In this document: positions 8,625 to 17,252 of the stretch, piece after piece
Layout of the letters: each line of letters opens with the position of its first letter
Position numbering within the stretch: the first letter of the stretch is position 1
From: an uncultured Actinomycetes bacterium
Lineage (GTDB): Bacteria; Actinomycetota; Actinomycetes; Mycobacteriales; Mycobacteriaceae
Direction of reading: 5' to 3'
Assembly (NCBI GenBank): GCA_903877095.1
Contig: CAIRCP010000105.1
Location: forward strand, 36,946-100,945
DNA length: 64,000 nucleotides
Translations under genes and position numbers: made by a program
The notes under the pieces: model-generated
Database searches by the model: none
Seen by the model: the letters and a program-made list of their open reading frames with translations, nothing else
What the model was told of the DNA's origin: nothing

Positions 8625-9752
8625 TCAATCCGAAAGCAAATTGCCCGTTCTGCCTTCCAGCGGGATTTCGCCGGCGATCTTGCCGATCACCCGTCCCGGC
8701 CAGGCATAGGGCTGGCTATGGCGGGCAAACAGCCGCCCGTCGGTCTCGGCCAGCAATTCCGTCTCCTCGCCGAGCGGATCGATCACCGTGGCGACGAGAT
8801 CGCCCTTGTGGACCCAATCGCCCAGCCGACGGCGATAGGCGACGAGTCCGGGGACCGGCGAGCGCAGTTGCGCCATCGCCGTCAGCGCCGTGGCGCGGCA
8901 GGACAACCGCGGGCGCCCTCCCGACCCATCGACGAAGCCGCGTCCCTGCAACATGCGCAGCAGCGCCGTGGCTTGATCGGCGGCGCGTTCGGGATCGACG
9001 TCGTCATTGCTGCCCAGTTCCAGGGTGGCGGCGAGGCAGGCCGGCGGAATGGGCAGACCGGGGTGGTTCGCGGCCAGCGTCCACCATGGAGCGGCGCAGG
9101 CCTCGTCAAAGGGGGAACCGCCCGATACCTCTGACAGGAGCACCGCTCGCGCATCGATCGCCGCGGCGATGTCCTCGGCCGCCGGCCACAGCGCCGGGCC
9201 GACGTACATGTGCGGCTCGGCCTCGTTGTCGGCGTGAAGATCGAGCACGAGGTCGGCGTCATGGGCGAGCGTCAGCAATCTGTGCCGCAGATGTGCCAGT
9301 GCTCCATCCGGCTGCATCGCCGCAAGCCGCGCGGACATCGCGGCCCGGATTGTCGCGACGTTCGACGCTGCGTCCGGCCCCAGCGACAGGCTGCCGAGGT
9401 CGGACAGATCGGCATAGTTCCGGTTGAAATTCTCCCCCGTGCCGCTTTCTAGCCGGCCCGACAGGAAGCTGGTTTCGGTCTGCGCCAGGCCGATGGGGTT
9501 GGCCTGCGGCACCAGCAGGATTTCCCCATGGACCGCGCCACGAGCGTCCGCTTCGGCCAGATGCCCGGCCAGAATGCGCAAGACCAGCATGCCGGGGAAC
9601 TCGTCGGCATGCAGTCCGGCCTGCAAATACGCTTTCCTGCCCGTCCCGGGTTCAATTCCCCGGTCGCTGCGCTCCTGCCCGCCGGGTGCACCGAAGCGCA
9701 GGACGGTCAGGCGATATGGCGAACCCGGAAGATCGTGGTCCTGACGCAGCAC
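8625..9752 (-). CDS. AstE/aspartoacylase-family zinc hydrolase in the cyanophycin cluster
   Basis: This 375-residue M14-like metalloenzyme belongs to the succinylglutamate desuccinylase/aspartoacylase family. Predicted zinc ligands are H48 and E51 in GLHADEFPG and H173 in DLVLDLHAD; the likely catalytic Glu is E245 in ATLELGS. The C-terminal beta domain (about 285-375) is the small barrel often fused to such enzymes. It is the last gene of the minus-strand set cphA, cyanophycinase, small protein, this gene, 17 bp after its neighbour. Family members remove a succinyl- or acetyl-type acyl group from an amino acid. The cyanophycinase product beta-Asp-Arg is chemically an aminosuccinyl-arginine, so this enzyme is a good candidate for the final isoaspartyl dipeptidase step. 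That role is inferred. Confidence 0.82.
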   Translation of the reverse strand: MLRQDHDLPGSPYRLTVLRFGAPGGQERSDRGIEPGTGRKAYLQAGLHADEFPGMLVLRILAGHLAEADARGAVHGEILLVPQANPIGLAQTETSFLSGRLESGTGENFNRNYADLSDLGSLSLGPDAASNVATIRAAMSARLAAMQPDGALAHLRHRLLTLAHDADLVLDLHADNEAEPHMYVGPALWPAAEDIAAAIDARAVLLSEVSGGSPFDEACAAPWWTLAANHPGLPIPPACLAATLELGSNDDVDPERAADQATALLRMLQGRGFVDGSGGRPRLSCRATALTAMAQLRSPVPGLVAYRRRLGDWVHKGDLVATVIDPLGEETELLAETDGRLFARHSQPYAWPGRVIGKIAGEIPLEGRTGNLLSD

Positions 9753-9769
9753 GTTCTACTCCGCCTGTC

Positions 9770-10174
9770 TCATTCCGCCTGCGGATCGTGCGGCTCCGCA
9801 GTGTGCGTCTCGGAAGTATGCGGCTCCGGAGTATGCGCCTCGGGAACCTCCGGCACGGGCAGCGGAAGGACGGCCAAGTCCGTCTCGTAGTAAGCGGCAC
9901 AGGCAGCATGCAGGCGATCCTTCAGCTTGCCTTCCGTCGCCAGCGCCCCTGCGATCAAACGATGACCGGGGGGCATGTCGCGCAATTCGATCCCGTGGGT
10001 ATCGAGAAAGGCCGTCACGCCGGCCTCACCCAGTTCCGGCAGCTCCGTGGCGGCCTCGATGACGGCGACCGGCGAGGTCTGTGCGCGGTTGTCGGCGGCA
10101 ATGCCAGGCGCGTTTGCAGCCGCCGTCTCCGCATCGGCAAGCAGTGCGGTCAGTGTGGTCCCATCGAAATACAT
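9770..10174 (-). CDS. Small unknown protein of the cyanophycin cluster
   Basis: I do not recognise this 134-residue protein. It has a soluble, Ala-rich N-terminal part (about 1-105) predicted to be helical, with no signal peptide or membrane segment. The tail is low in complexity and built of His/Thr/Glu/Pro units (PEPHTSETHTAEPHDPQAE), mirrored in DNA as imperfect repeats around 9790-9850. It lies 21 bp after the cyanophycinase and 17 bp before the AstE-like gene, so it is probably co-translated with them. Its place inside the operon suggests a role with the polymer or its enzymes, for example as a granule-associated or chaperone-like protein, but nothing in the sequence proves this. Confidence 0.7.
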   Translation of the reverse strand: MYFDGTTLTALLADAETAAANAPGIAADNRAQTSPVAVIEAATELPELGEAGVTAFLDTHGIELRDMPPGHRLIAGALATEGKLKDRLHAACAAYYETDLAVLPLPVPEVPEAHTPEPHTSETHTAEPHDPQAE

Positions 10175-10195
10175 ATTTGTCCGTTCTCTCCAGTG

Positions 10196-12388
10196 TCATC
10201 CGTGCCGATCACGGATGCTCTCAATATCGAGATGGCCGGTGCCATCCTCATCTGAGCGATAGCGCAAAGCAATATGCGCTTCGTGTTCAACGCCAGGCGC
10301 GGTCACCGGGCCGGCATTGCCGACACAGTCCTCGATCAGTTCGGCGACCAGCGTATCCAGCGTGGCGGCGGAAGTGCTAACCGGCGCCAGCCGGGTGATG
10401 GTTCCGGCAGCCATGTCGATGACATCCCCCGGGCCGGCAAAGCACAGCCTGGTGTCGTGCGCGATGAAATCGTCTCCCTGAAGCTCGGTCTTGAGCGGGT
10501 CGATCTCGACCAGGACGGCGCCGCGCTCGCCGATCGCGGTGAGTCGGCTGTTGTCGTGGTTGGCGATGACGCCGCTGCCTTCCAGAATGCCAAGCCCGAA
10601 CCGTACGCCTTCCTCGGCGCAGGCGACGGCAAGGCGTCCGAGACGGCGTGCGGACGCCAGATTCTGGTCGACGATGGCGGCTCCGAATAATCCAAACCCT
10701 TCCTGGATCACCAGTCCGTGCCGTCCCATATCCGAGGCGATGCCGAAGCGCAGCGCTTCGTAGGACGTGCCGCCGCCGATCATGAAACCGGACAGCGCCG
10801 AGGCCGCGCCGCTGACCCCGACGATCATCGCGCCGGCCGCCCGCGCCCGCGCAATAGCCATCAGCAGCGGCGTGACATCGCCGCGGTAGAACAGGGAATC
10901 CACCAGCCTGATCTGGTTGCCGCCGGTCAGGATGATGGTGCGCAGTCCGGCGATCTGCTCGACCAGCGCTTCATCGCGCATCCGGCGATCGATATTGTCG
11001 ATGGTGACGTTCAGGTCGGTGGCCTCGACACCGTGTTCGCGCAACGCGTCGATGTAATCCCGCGCGGTTGCGCGGGGCTCGGCGGACGCGGCGGCAAGCA
11101 CCCCCACCGGCCCCTCGCACTGCGACGCCAGTTCCGCAAGCAGCGGGCTGTCGCGGCCGAGTGGCGCCGAGCCCAGCAACATGACGCGCGAATGCGTCCC
11201 CGGCGTCACACCGTAGTCGCGGGACAACGCCGCCCGCCGGTTCTCGGCCAGTTGTGCGGCATTGAGCAGGCGCGTCTGCATGCTGGCTCGGAAGTCCACT
11301 GCCGTCATGCGGAAATCGCGCGCGCCTCCCGGAACGTAGGCAGCCGCATGGCCGCCTTGGCGGGATATCTCGACGCTGGTGGCGCAACCCGCCCTGGGCT
11401 CTATCGCGCGGGCGCGATCCGTCGGATAGGCCTCGGGGTCCCCCAGCACCAGCCGCGCCACGATGTCGTAGAGCGTATAGGCGCCGAAGACGTTGCGGAG
11501 CGAGCGGGCGGGGGCCTTGTAGGTAATGTCGCGCCGGGTCACCGGCCGCTTGTCCGGACCGGGGAGGACCTCGCCCGTTTCCAGGTCACAGATGTCACCG
11601 TCGTCGGCATAGCTGAAACCGATGTTATCGATCAGCCTGCCGGGGTGATCGACGTTCGCCTCCTCAAGATCGAGCACGAAGACCCCGTATTCGCCGATCA
11701 CCCGCGCACTGTTGCCCTCGACGAACAAAGCGGTGTTTTCGTCGATGCCGAAGCCGCGCTTAACACCGGACGCCAGCATGCCGACGACCAACCGGCCGAA
11801 CCGGCCGCGCTTGATGAAATGCTGGTCGACCATGCCCCAGGGAAAGAAGCCGAGCCCCGGCTCCAGCAGCATTCCGGGCTGGTCCGGATCATCGACCACA
11901 CCATAGGTCGCCGCTTCCAGCGACGTGCCGCCGGAAATCATGACACCGGACATGATGGCGGCGCCAGCGCTCGACCCCGCGGCCAGCGCGCCCTGGCGCT
12001 GCGCTTTGCGGATCGCCTTCAGCACCAGGCTTTCCCTGCCGTTGGGCGCCAGCGCCCCGGTAATCAGGGCCTGATCGCCGCCGGTGAAATAGACGCTGCC
12101 ATAGTCCTCGACGAGATCGGCGATCGCCTTGTCCTTCGCGGCCTCCGCCGCCCCGGCTCCGTGGACCCCGGCGAGGACGGCATCGAACCCATGGGCGCGA
12201 AACACCTCAACGGTTTCGGCGCCGACCTCGTCAGGCACCGAGGACGCCGTCGCGAACACGACGATCCTTCCGCCCGCCAGGCGGCGCATCTCGTCGTAGA
12301 TGGCGGAATTGTCATCCTCCAGCCGGCCGCCGATGATCGCCAGTTTCGGGGTGGCGCTCCCCCCGATGCGCGACTGAGACTCTGCCAC
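10196..12388 (-). CDS. cphB: Tandem cyanophycinase with active N-terminal and degenerate C-terminal domain
   Basis: The 730-residue protein has two peptidase S51/cyanophycinase-like domains. Cyanophycinase cuts arginyl-polyaspartate into beta-Asp-Arg dipeptides. The N-terminal domain (about 14-320) keeps the expected site: FTGGDQ (101-106), nucleophile elbow GSSAGA with S140, and the catalytic-His motif DQH with H190 followed by FIKRGRFGRL. The C-terminal domain (about 398-690) aligns through LTGGNQ and GGGTSYEA. Its elbow, however, reads GVSGAA, and the His is replaced by Asn (DQN, N576) with the following charged pattern lost (LASARRLGRL), so it is probably a pseudo-enzyme. Single-domain cyanophycinases are about 270-290 residues. 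The gene starts 6 bp after the cphA stop. Confidence 0.88.
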   Translation of the reverse strand: MAESQSRIGGSATPKLAIIGGRLEDDNSAIYDEMRRLAGGRIVVFATASSVPDEVGAETVEVFRAHGFDAVLAGVHGAGAAEAAKDKAIADLVEDYGSVYFTGGDQALITGALAPNGRESLVLKAIRKAQRQGALAAGSSAGAAIMSGVMISGGTSLEAATYGVVDDPDQPGMLLEPGLGFFPWGMVDQHFIKRGRFGRLVVGMLASGVKRGFGIDENTALFVEGNSARVIGEYGVFVLDLEEANVDHPGRLIDNIGFSYADDGDICDLETGEVLPGPDKRPVTRRDITYKAPARSLRNVFGAYTLYDIVARLVLGDPEAYPTDRARAIEPRAGCATSVEISRQGGHAAAYVPGGARDFRMTAVDFRASMQTRLLNAAQLAENRRAALSRDYGVTPGTHSRVMLLGSAPLGRDSPLLAELASQCEGPVGVLAAASAEPRATARDYIDALREHGVEATDLNVTIDNIDRRMRDEALVEQIAGLRTIILTGGNQIRLVDSLFYRGDVTPLLMAIARARAAGAMIVGVSGAASALSGFMIGGGTSYEALRFGIASDMGRHGLVIQEGFGLFGAAIVDQNLASARRLGRLAVACAEEGVRFGLGILEGSGVIANHDNSRLTAIGERGAVLVEIDPLKTELQGDDFIAHDTRLCFAGPGDVIDMAAGTITRLAPVSTSAATLDTLVAELIEDCVGNAGPVTAPGVEHEAHIALRYRSDEDGTGHLDIESIRDRHG

Positions 12389-12394
12389 GTCTCC

Positions 12395-15124
12395 CTATGA
12401 TTTCGCCGGAACGATCAGCACACCGCGATCATCCGAGGTGAGAACGAAGCCATCAGGAACATCGAAGGTGGATGCTGCCAGACGCTTTGCGACGGGTTCC
12501 GGCTCGGTCGCGGTGAATTTCGGGGTGAAGTGGACGATCCGCTTCCAGCAGCGCGTGATCCCATCGCAGAAGAACAACACCAAATCGTCGGGTTGCGCCT
12601 GCGATAGCGCCGCATCGAGGGCATCTTCCTCCTCCTCCACGATGGTGATCGCGTCGGGCGCGACACCTTCGGCAATCAGGGCAGCCCGCATCAGCATCGG
12701 CATTTCGTCGGGCCCGCGACCCCGCAGATTGTCGTCGCGGTGGCAGATATAGGCGTCGAAATGACCGGCGACCTTAGCCGCAATCGCCGTAACGTCCTCG
12801 TCGCGCCGGTCACCCGGGCAGGTCACGCCGACGATCCGGCGTCCGCGCGGCTTGAGCCTGTCGACCAGGTCGACCATGGCCCCCACCGCCGCCTCGTTGT
12901 GCCCGTAGTCGAGGATCACCCGGAAACCGTGTTCGTCGAATACGTTCATCCGGCCGGGGCTCTGGAAGAAACTGTTCTCAAAGGTGCGAAGTCCGTTGCG
13001 GACCTGATCCAGCGTCTTGCCGAGCGCATAGGCCATGCCGGCGGCGAACATGGCGTTTTCGACATTGTGCACCGCCTTGCCTTCCAGCGTCGCCCGGATG
13101 AGATGGGTCCAGATCAGTGGCATCTGTCTGCCATTGTCGTAGATCACGATCTGGTCGCCGTTCAGCCCCTGCTCAAGCACGATCGCGGGCTTTCCGAGCC
13201 GGATGTGTTCGCGCACCAGCTCATGCTCCGGGTTGCGCGTCACGTACATGACCTGCCTGGCGGGCGAGAAGGCGGCCATTTTCAGCGTCTGCTCGTCATC
13301 GGCGTTCAGCACCACCGTGCCGCGCGTGACTTCCGCGACGACGCGTTTCACCCGGGCAAGACCGTCCAGCGTGTCGACGCCGCCCAGGCCCAGATGGTCC
13401 GAAGTCACGTTCAGTACCGCGCCCACATCGCAAAAGTTAAAGCCCAGGCCGGATCGGACGATGCCGCCGCGCGCCGTCTCCAGGACCGCGATGTCGACCG
13501 AAGGATCGCGCAGCACCATCTTGGCCGAGACCGGCCCGGTCATGTCGCCCTTGACGGTCACGTTGCCGTCGATCACCACGGCGTCGGTCGAGGTCTGCCC
13601 CACCACATGGCCCGCCATTTTCAGGATGTGCGCCAGCATGCGCGAGCACGTGGTCTTGCCGTTCGTTCCGGTCAGGGCGGCGATAGGAACGCGCGCCTGG
13701 GTGCCCGGCGGAAAGAGCATGTCCATGATCGCCCCGCCCACGTCGCGCGGCGTGCCCTCCGAAGGCGCGATATGCATGCGCAGGCCAGGCCCCGCATTGA
13801 CCTCACAAATACCGCCGCCGGTCTCGCGATAGCTCCTGGTGATATCGGTGGTCAGGAAATCCACGGCGCCGACATCGAGCCCGATCGCCCGGATCGCCCG
13901 TTCGGCCATCAGCTTGTTATCCGGATGGATCGAGTCGGTGACATCCACGGCCGTGCCGCCCGTCGAAATATTCGCGGTCTTGCGCAGATAGACCTCCTCG
14001 CCCTCGGCGGGGACGGTCTTTTCGGTGTAGCCCTTTTCCTCAAGCAGGCGCTTCGCCTGAGCATCGAGTTCGAGCCGGGTCAGCACGTTTTCATGGCCGA
14101 CGCCACGGCGCGGGTCCTGATTGACGACGTCCACCAGCTCGGCAATGGTGTGGCGCCCGTCGCCCTTAACATGCCCCGGCACCCGGCGCGCGGCGGCGGC
14201 GAGCTGCCCATTAACCACCAGAAGCCGGTGGTCGTCGCCGCGCAGCATCGTCTCCACCAACACTGCCGATCCTTCGGCGTCGGCGAGCTCGAAGGCGGCG
14301 GCGATACCGTCCTCGGCGGTGATGTTGGCGGTAACGCCCCGGCCATGATTGCCGTCGAGCGGCTTGACGACCACGGGATAGCCAATGCGTTCGGCCGCCC
14401 CGATCGCCTCGTCCACGCTGTAGACCACCTTCTGCTTCGGCACGGGTAGGCCGAGATCGGCAAGTATCCCGTTGCACAGATTCTTGTCCGAAGCGATTTC
14501 GACTGCGATATGTGGGGTCCTCGACGTCAGCGCCGCCTCGATCCGCTGCTGGTACTTGCCCTCGCCGACCTGGATCAGGCTGGCGTCGTTCAGTCGGTAG
14601 ACCGGAATGTCGCGGGCCTGGGCGGCACGTACCAATTCCATGGCCGAGGGACCGAGGGAACGCCTTTCGCTGTAGTAGAGAAAATCCTCGACGTTTTTGC
14701 CGAGGTCGGGAGCCTCATCCTCGTCGCGGGCGATAGCCGCCAACATGTCGCAGGCAACCTCGCCCGCCTCGATACCGATGTCCTCGTTATCGTAGCTGTA
14801 GAACACTTCGACGACATCTGGATCGCCCGTCGGTTCCGACCACGCCAGCGTGCCGTCAATGCCGGCGGCATGCTGAAGCGCCAAGGCCAGCCTTGCGGCC
14901 AGATCCCCGACGGAAAGCCCCTCGCCGGCGCGCAATCCGGCAAGCCACTCGGCCTGTTCCAGCGCAAGCCCCGGCAGCACGGCTGCCAATCTGTCGATCA
15001 CGCCCGCCCCCAGGCCTTTGAGGGTTTCGGCATAGCTCGGTTTGAGGTCCAGCGTGAACCGGATCACCGCCTCCCGCGCATGAACGTTCGGACCGACATA
15101 AACCGAAATGGAATCGATATCCAT
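12395..15124 (-). CDS. cphA: Cyanophycin synthetase, CphA1 type
   Basis: This 909-residue enzyme is expected to polymerise L-Asp and L-Arg into multi-L-arginyl-poly-L-aspartate using two ATP per unit. Domains in order are the N domain (1-160), the ATP-grasp domain (about 215-475) with KPLDGNHGRGV at 254-264 and the metal-binding ICEVNAGPG, and the Mur-ligase-like M domain with P-loop GTNGKTT (486-492) and the CphA signature DYGHN (739-743). The size and the presence of both active sites fit CphA1 rather than the dipeptide-polymerising CphA2. The start ATG has GAGGA eight bases upstream. It heads a four-gene minus-strand operon and diverges from a cationic amino acid permease. Cyanophycin genes are not part of the usual mycobacterial core. 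Confidence 0.95.
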   Translation of the reverse strand: MDIDSISVYVGPNVHAREAVIRFTLDLKPSYAETLKGLGAGVIDRLAAVLPGLALEQAEWLAGLRAGEGLSVGDLAARLALALQHAAGIDGTLAWSEPTGDPDVVEVFYSYDNEDIGIEAGEVACDMLAAIARDEDEAPDLGKNVEDFLYYSERRSLGPSAMELVRAAQARDIPVYRLNDASLIQVGEGKYQQRIEAALTSRTPHIAVEIASDKNLCNGILADLGLPVPKQKVVYSVDEAIGAAERIGYPVVVKPLDGNHGRGVTANITAEDGIAAAFELADAEGSAVLVETMLRGDDHRLLVVNGQLAAAARRVPGHVKGDGRHTIAELVDVVNQDPRRGVGHENVLTRLELDAQAKRLLEEKGYTEKTVPAEGEEVYLRKTANISTGGTAVDVTDSIHPDNKLMAERAIRAIGLDVGAVDFLTTDITRSYRETGGGICEVNAGPGLRMHIAPSEGTPRDVGGAIMDMLFPPGTQARVPIAALTGTNGKTTCSRMLAHILKMAGHVVGQTSTDAVVIDGNVTVKGDMTGPVSAKMVLRDPSVDIAVLETARGGIVRSGLGFNFCDVGAVLNVTSDHLGLGGVDTLDGLARVKRVVAEVTRGTVVLNADDEQTLKMAAFSPARQVMYVTRNPEHELVREHIRLGKPAIVLEQGLNGDQIVIYDNGRQMPLIWTHLIRATLEGKAVHNVENAMFAAGMAYALGKTLDQVRNGLRTFENSFFQSPGRMNVFDEHGFRVILDYGHNEAAVGAMVDLVDRLKPRGRRIVGVTCPGDRRDEDVTAIAAKVAGHFDAYICHRDDNLRGRGPDEMPMLMRAALIAEGVAPDAITIVEEEEDALDAALSQAQPDDLVLFFCDGITRCWKRIVHFTPKFTATEPEPVAKRLAASTFDVPDGFVLTSDDRGVLIVPAKS

Positions 15125-15212
15125 GGGGCATCCTCATCAAGCGTCGGGCGTCTACTCACGAGTACGGGTTCGGACAGTGGAGCGCAATGAAGCGTATTCC
15201 AACATGCGCGCC

Positions 15213-15238
15213 ACCGCTCGACAGGCGAGCCGAGCGGT
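15213..15238. promoter_or_regulatory. 8-bp inverted repeat between cphA and permease
   Basis: ACCGCTCG at 15213-15220 and CGAGCGGT at 15231-15238 form a perfect inverted repeat with a 10-nt spacer. They lie in the 154-bp region between the divergent cphA (start 15124) and permease (start 15279) genes. The repeat is a candidate operator controlling one or both directions, or a hairpin in the permease leader. It is not an AT-rich ARG box. Confidence 0.4.
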
Positions 15239-15278
15239 TATGGCCGATACTCACTTGAACCCGAACAAGGAGGAGCAC

Positions 15279-16712
15279 ATGGCGACCACGTCAATCGGCC
15301 TCATTCAGCAGATGCTGCGCCGACGGCCCGTTATCGGCGCGCCGGTGGCCCACGGCGCCTCCGATCAACTGAAACGCAGTATCGGCACGTTCCAACTCAC
15401 GCTGTTCGGTGTCGGCGCCACCGTCGGCACAGGCATCTTCTTCGTGCTGTCCGAGGCGGTTCCGGAAGCTGGTCCCGGGGTGGTCGCCTCATTCGTGATC
15501 GCCGGGATCGCGGCAGGACTCGCCGCGCTCTGCTACGCCGAACTCGCCTCAGCCGTACCCGTTTCCGGGTCCACCTACTCCTACGCCTACATCACTCTTG
15601 GCGAGGTGGTCGCCATGGTTGTGGCGGCCTGCCTGCTGCTCGAATACGGCGTGTCCGCCGCCGCGGTCGCGGTGGGCTGGAGTCAGTACGTCAACAAGCT
15701 GCTCGATAACTTCTTCGGCAATCACCTGCCCCAGGCCCTGTCGGCTGCGCCGTGGGGTGAGGCATCCCCGGGAATCATCAACCTTCCCGCTGTCGTCTTG
15801 GTTGGGTTGTGCGCCGTCCTTCTCATCCGCGGAGCCAGCGAGTCGGCGAAGGTCAACACCATCATGGTGCTGATCAAGCTGAGCGTTCTGGTGATGTTCG
15901 CCGTCATCGCCTTCACGGCCTTCGACGCCGATCGGTTCGCTGAGTTCGCGCCGTTCGGTGTCGCCGGAATCGGCACGGCGGCCGGCACGATCTTCTTCTC
16001 CTACATCGGCCTGGATGCGGTGTCCACCGCCGGTGACGAAGTCAAGGATCCTCAGAAGACCATGCCCCGGGCGATCATCGCCGCGCTGGTGACCGTGACA
16101 ACGGTCTACGTCCTGGTCACCATGGCTGCAATCGGCGCGCAGCCCTGGCAGGAGTTCGAGGGCCAGGAAGCCGGCCTGGCCACCATCCTCGATCACGTCA
16201 CTTCAGGCCACTACTGGGGCACAGTCTTGGCAGCCGGCGCCGTGATCTCCATCTTCTCGGTCACGCTGGTAGTCCTGTACGGCCAGACCCGAATCCTGTT
16301 CGCCATGGGCCGGGACGGTCTGCTGCCCCCACTGTTCGCCAAGGTCAACCCACGCACCCAGACGCCGGTGAACAACACCATCATCGTCGCGGTGGTGATC
16401 AGCATTCTCGCCGGTTTCGTCCCGCTGGACTATCTGGCAGACATGGTGTCCATCGGCACCCTGGTCGCGTTCATCGTCGTGTCCGTCGGCGTCATCATCC
16501 TGCGGATGCGTGAACCTGATCTACCGCGCGGATTCAAGGTGCCCCTCTACCCCGTGACACCCGTCTTGTCGGTGCTGGCGTGTGGGTACATCCTGTTCAG
16601 CCTGCACTGGTACACCTGGGTGGCGTTCTCGGGCTGGGTCTTCGTGGTGCTGGTGTTCTACTTCATCTGGGGCCGCCATCACAGTGCGTTGAACCGTGCC
16701 GGCGACGGGTAA
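15279..16712 (+). CDS. APC-family amino acid permease, cationic amino acid transporter type
   Basis: This 477-residue integral membrane protein has about twelve hydrophobic helices. The first bears the APC substrate-binding signature FGVGATVGTGIFFVLSE, followed by AGPGVVASFVIAGIAAGLAAL. The overall pattern, including the YAELASAVPVSGSTYSYAY region, is that of the CAT branch, which moves arginine and lysine. The ATG at 15279 has AAGGAGGA at 15267-15274; the open frame extends upstream to 15108 without a comparable site. It diverges from cphA. Supplying arginine for cyanophycin would suit this position, but the substrate is inferred. Confidence 0.88.
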   Translation: MATTSIGLIQQMLRRRPVIGAPVAHGASDQLKRSIGTFQLTLFGVGATVGTGIFFVLSEAVPEAGPGVVASFVIAGIAAGLAALCYAELASAVPVSGSTYSYAYITLGEVVAMVVAACLLLEYGVSAAAVAVGWSQYVNKLLDNFFGNHLPQALSAAPWGEASPGIINLPAVVLVGLCAVLLIRGASESAKVNTIMVLIKLSVLVMFAVIAFTAFDADRFAEFAPFGVAGIGTAAGTIFFSYIGLDAVSTAGDEVKDPQKTMPRAIIAALVTVTTVYVLVTMAAIGAQPWQEFEGQEAGLATILDHVTSGHYWGTVLAAGAVISIFSVTLVVLYGQTRILFAMGRDGLLPPLFAKVNPRTQTPVNNTIIVAVVISILAGFVPLDYLADMVSIGTLVAFIVVSVGVIILRMREPDLPRGFKVPLYPVTPVLSVLACGYILFSLHWYTWVAFSGWVFVVLVFYFIWGRHHSALNRAGDG

Positions 16713-16715
16713 GTA

Positions 16716-17252
16716 CTAGGGGCGCGCAATCCCTGCCGACATCACCCGCACAGCGCTGATCAGGCCGTCGATCAGATTGCCCTCGCGGAACGCCGACGCC
16801 GCCGCGGAAACCCCCAACGGTGCCGCCGTCTCGACGCCGCGGCCACGCAAGTCCGGGCCGTACACCACCTCGATCGCGCGCTGGTCCGGTGAAACAGCAA
16901 GCAGCACGGCGTTGTTCGGCGTCGGGACATCGGCGAGCACCGCACGGGCACTGGCGGCGGTGTCGGCGCCCAGGTCGCCTACATAGACCGCGAATCTGGC
17001 ACGCGACTGCCGGGTGGCATTGGTCAGCGCGGTGTCCAACGTCATGAGATTCAGCGTCGGGAACGGGTACCGACCCGGCAGTTCGCCCGGGTCCGCGGCG
17101 ATGGACAGCCGGCCACTGGAGGTCACCGCCCAGCCCATCGGCAGGCCGTCCGCGTCCATACGGGCAACGAGATACTCACCACCGGCCACTGGCGCCACCT
17201 CCGAAATCGACAGTCCCGCCATGGCCGTCGCCGGAACTGGGAATCGCTTCAT
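16716..17252 (-). CDS. DUF5130 family protein (Rv2468c-like)
   Basis: This conserved mycobacterial protein, up to 178 residues long, resembles the TPM-domain/DUF5130 group. Its C-terminal half carries the recognisable [18 protein letters not shown] and the terminal [20 protein letters not shown] (part of a longer conserved block). There is no transmembrane helix. Function is unknown. The start is uncertain: ATG 17252 overlaps the upstream small membrane-protein gene, and ATG 17222 (MAGLSISEV) also fits. The stop is only 3 bp from the convergent permease stop, so this gene marks the right border of the accessory block and the return to the core order. Confidence 0.8.
   Translation of the reverse strand: MKRFPVPATAMAGLSISEVAPVAGGEYLVARMDADGLPMGWAVTSSGRLSIAADPGELPGRYPFPTLNLMTLDTALTNATRQSRARFAVYVGDLGADTAASARAVLADVPTPNNAVLLAVSPDQRAIEVVYGPDLRGRGVETAAPLGVSAAASAFREGNLIDGLISAVRVMSAGIARP

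Noticed and set aside
10718..12400. A 560-codon plus-strand frame opposite the cyanophycinase
   Set aside because: Composition (His, Arg, Gly, Ala) and lack of motifs mark it as an antisense shadow.
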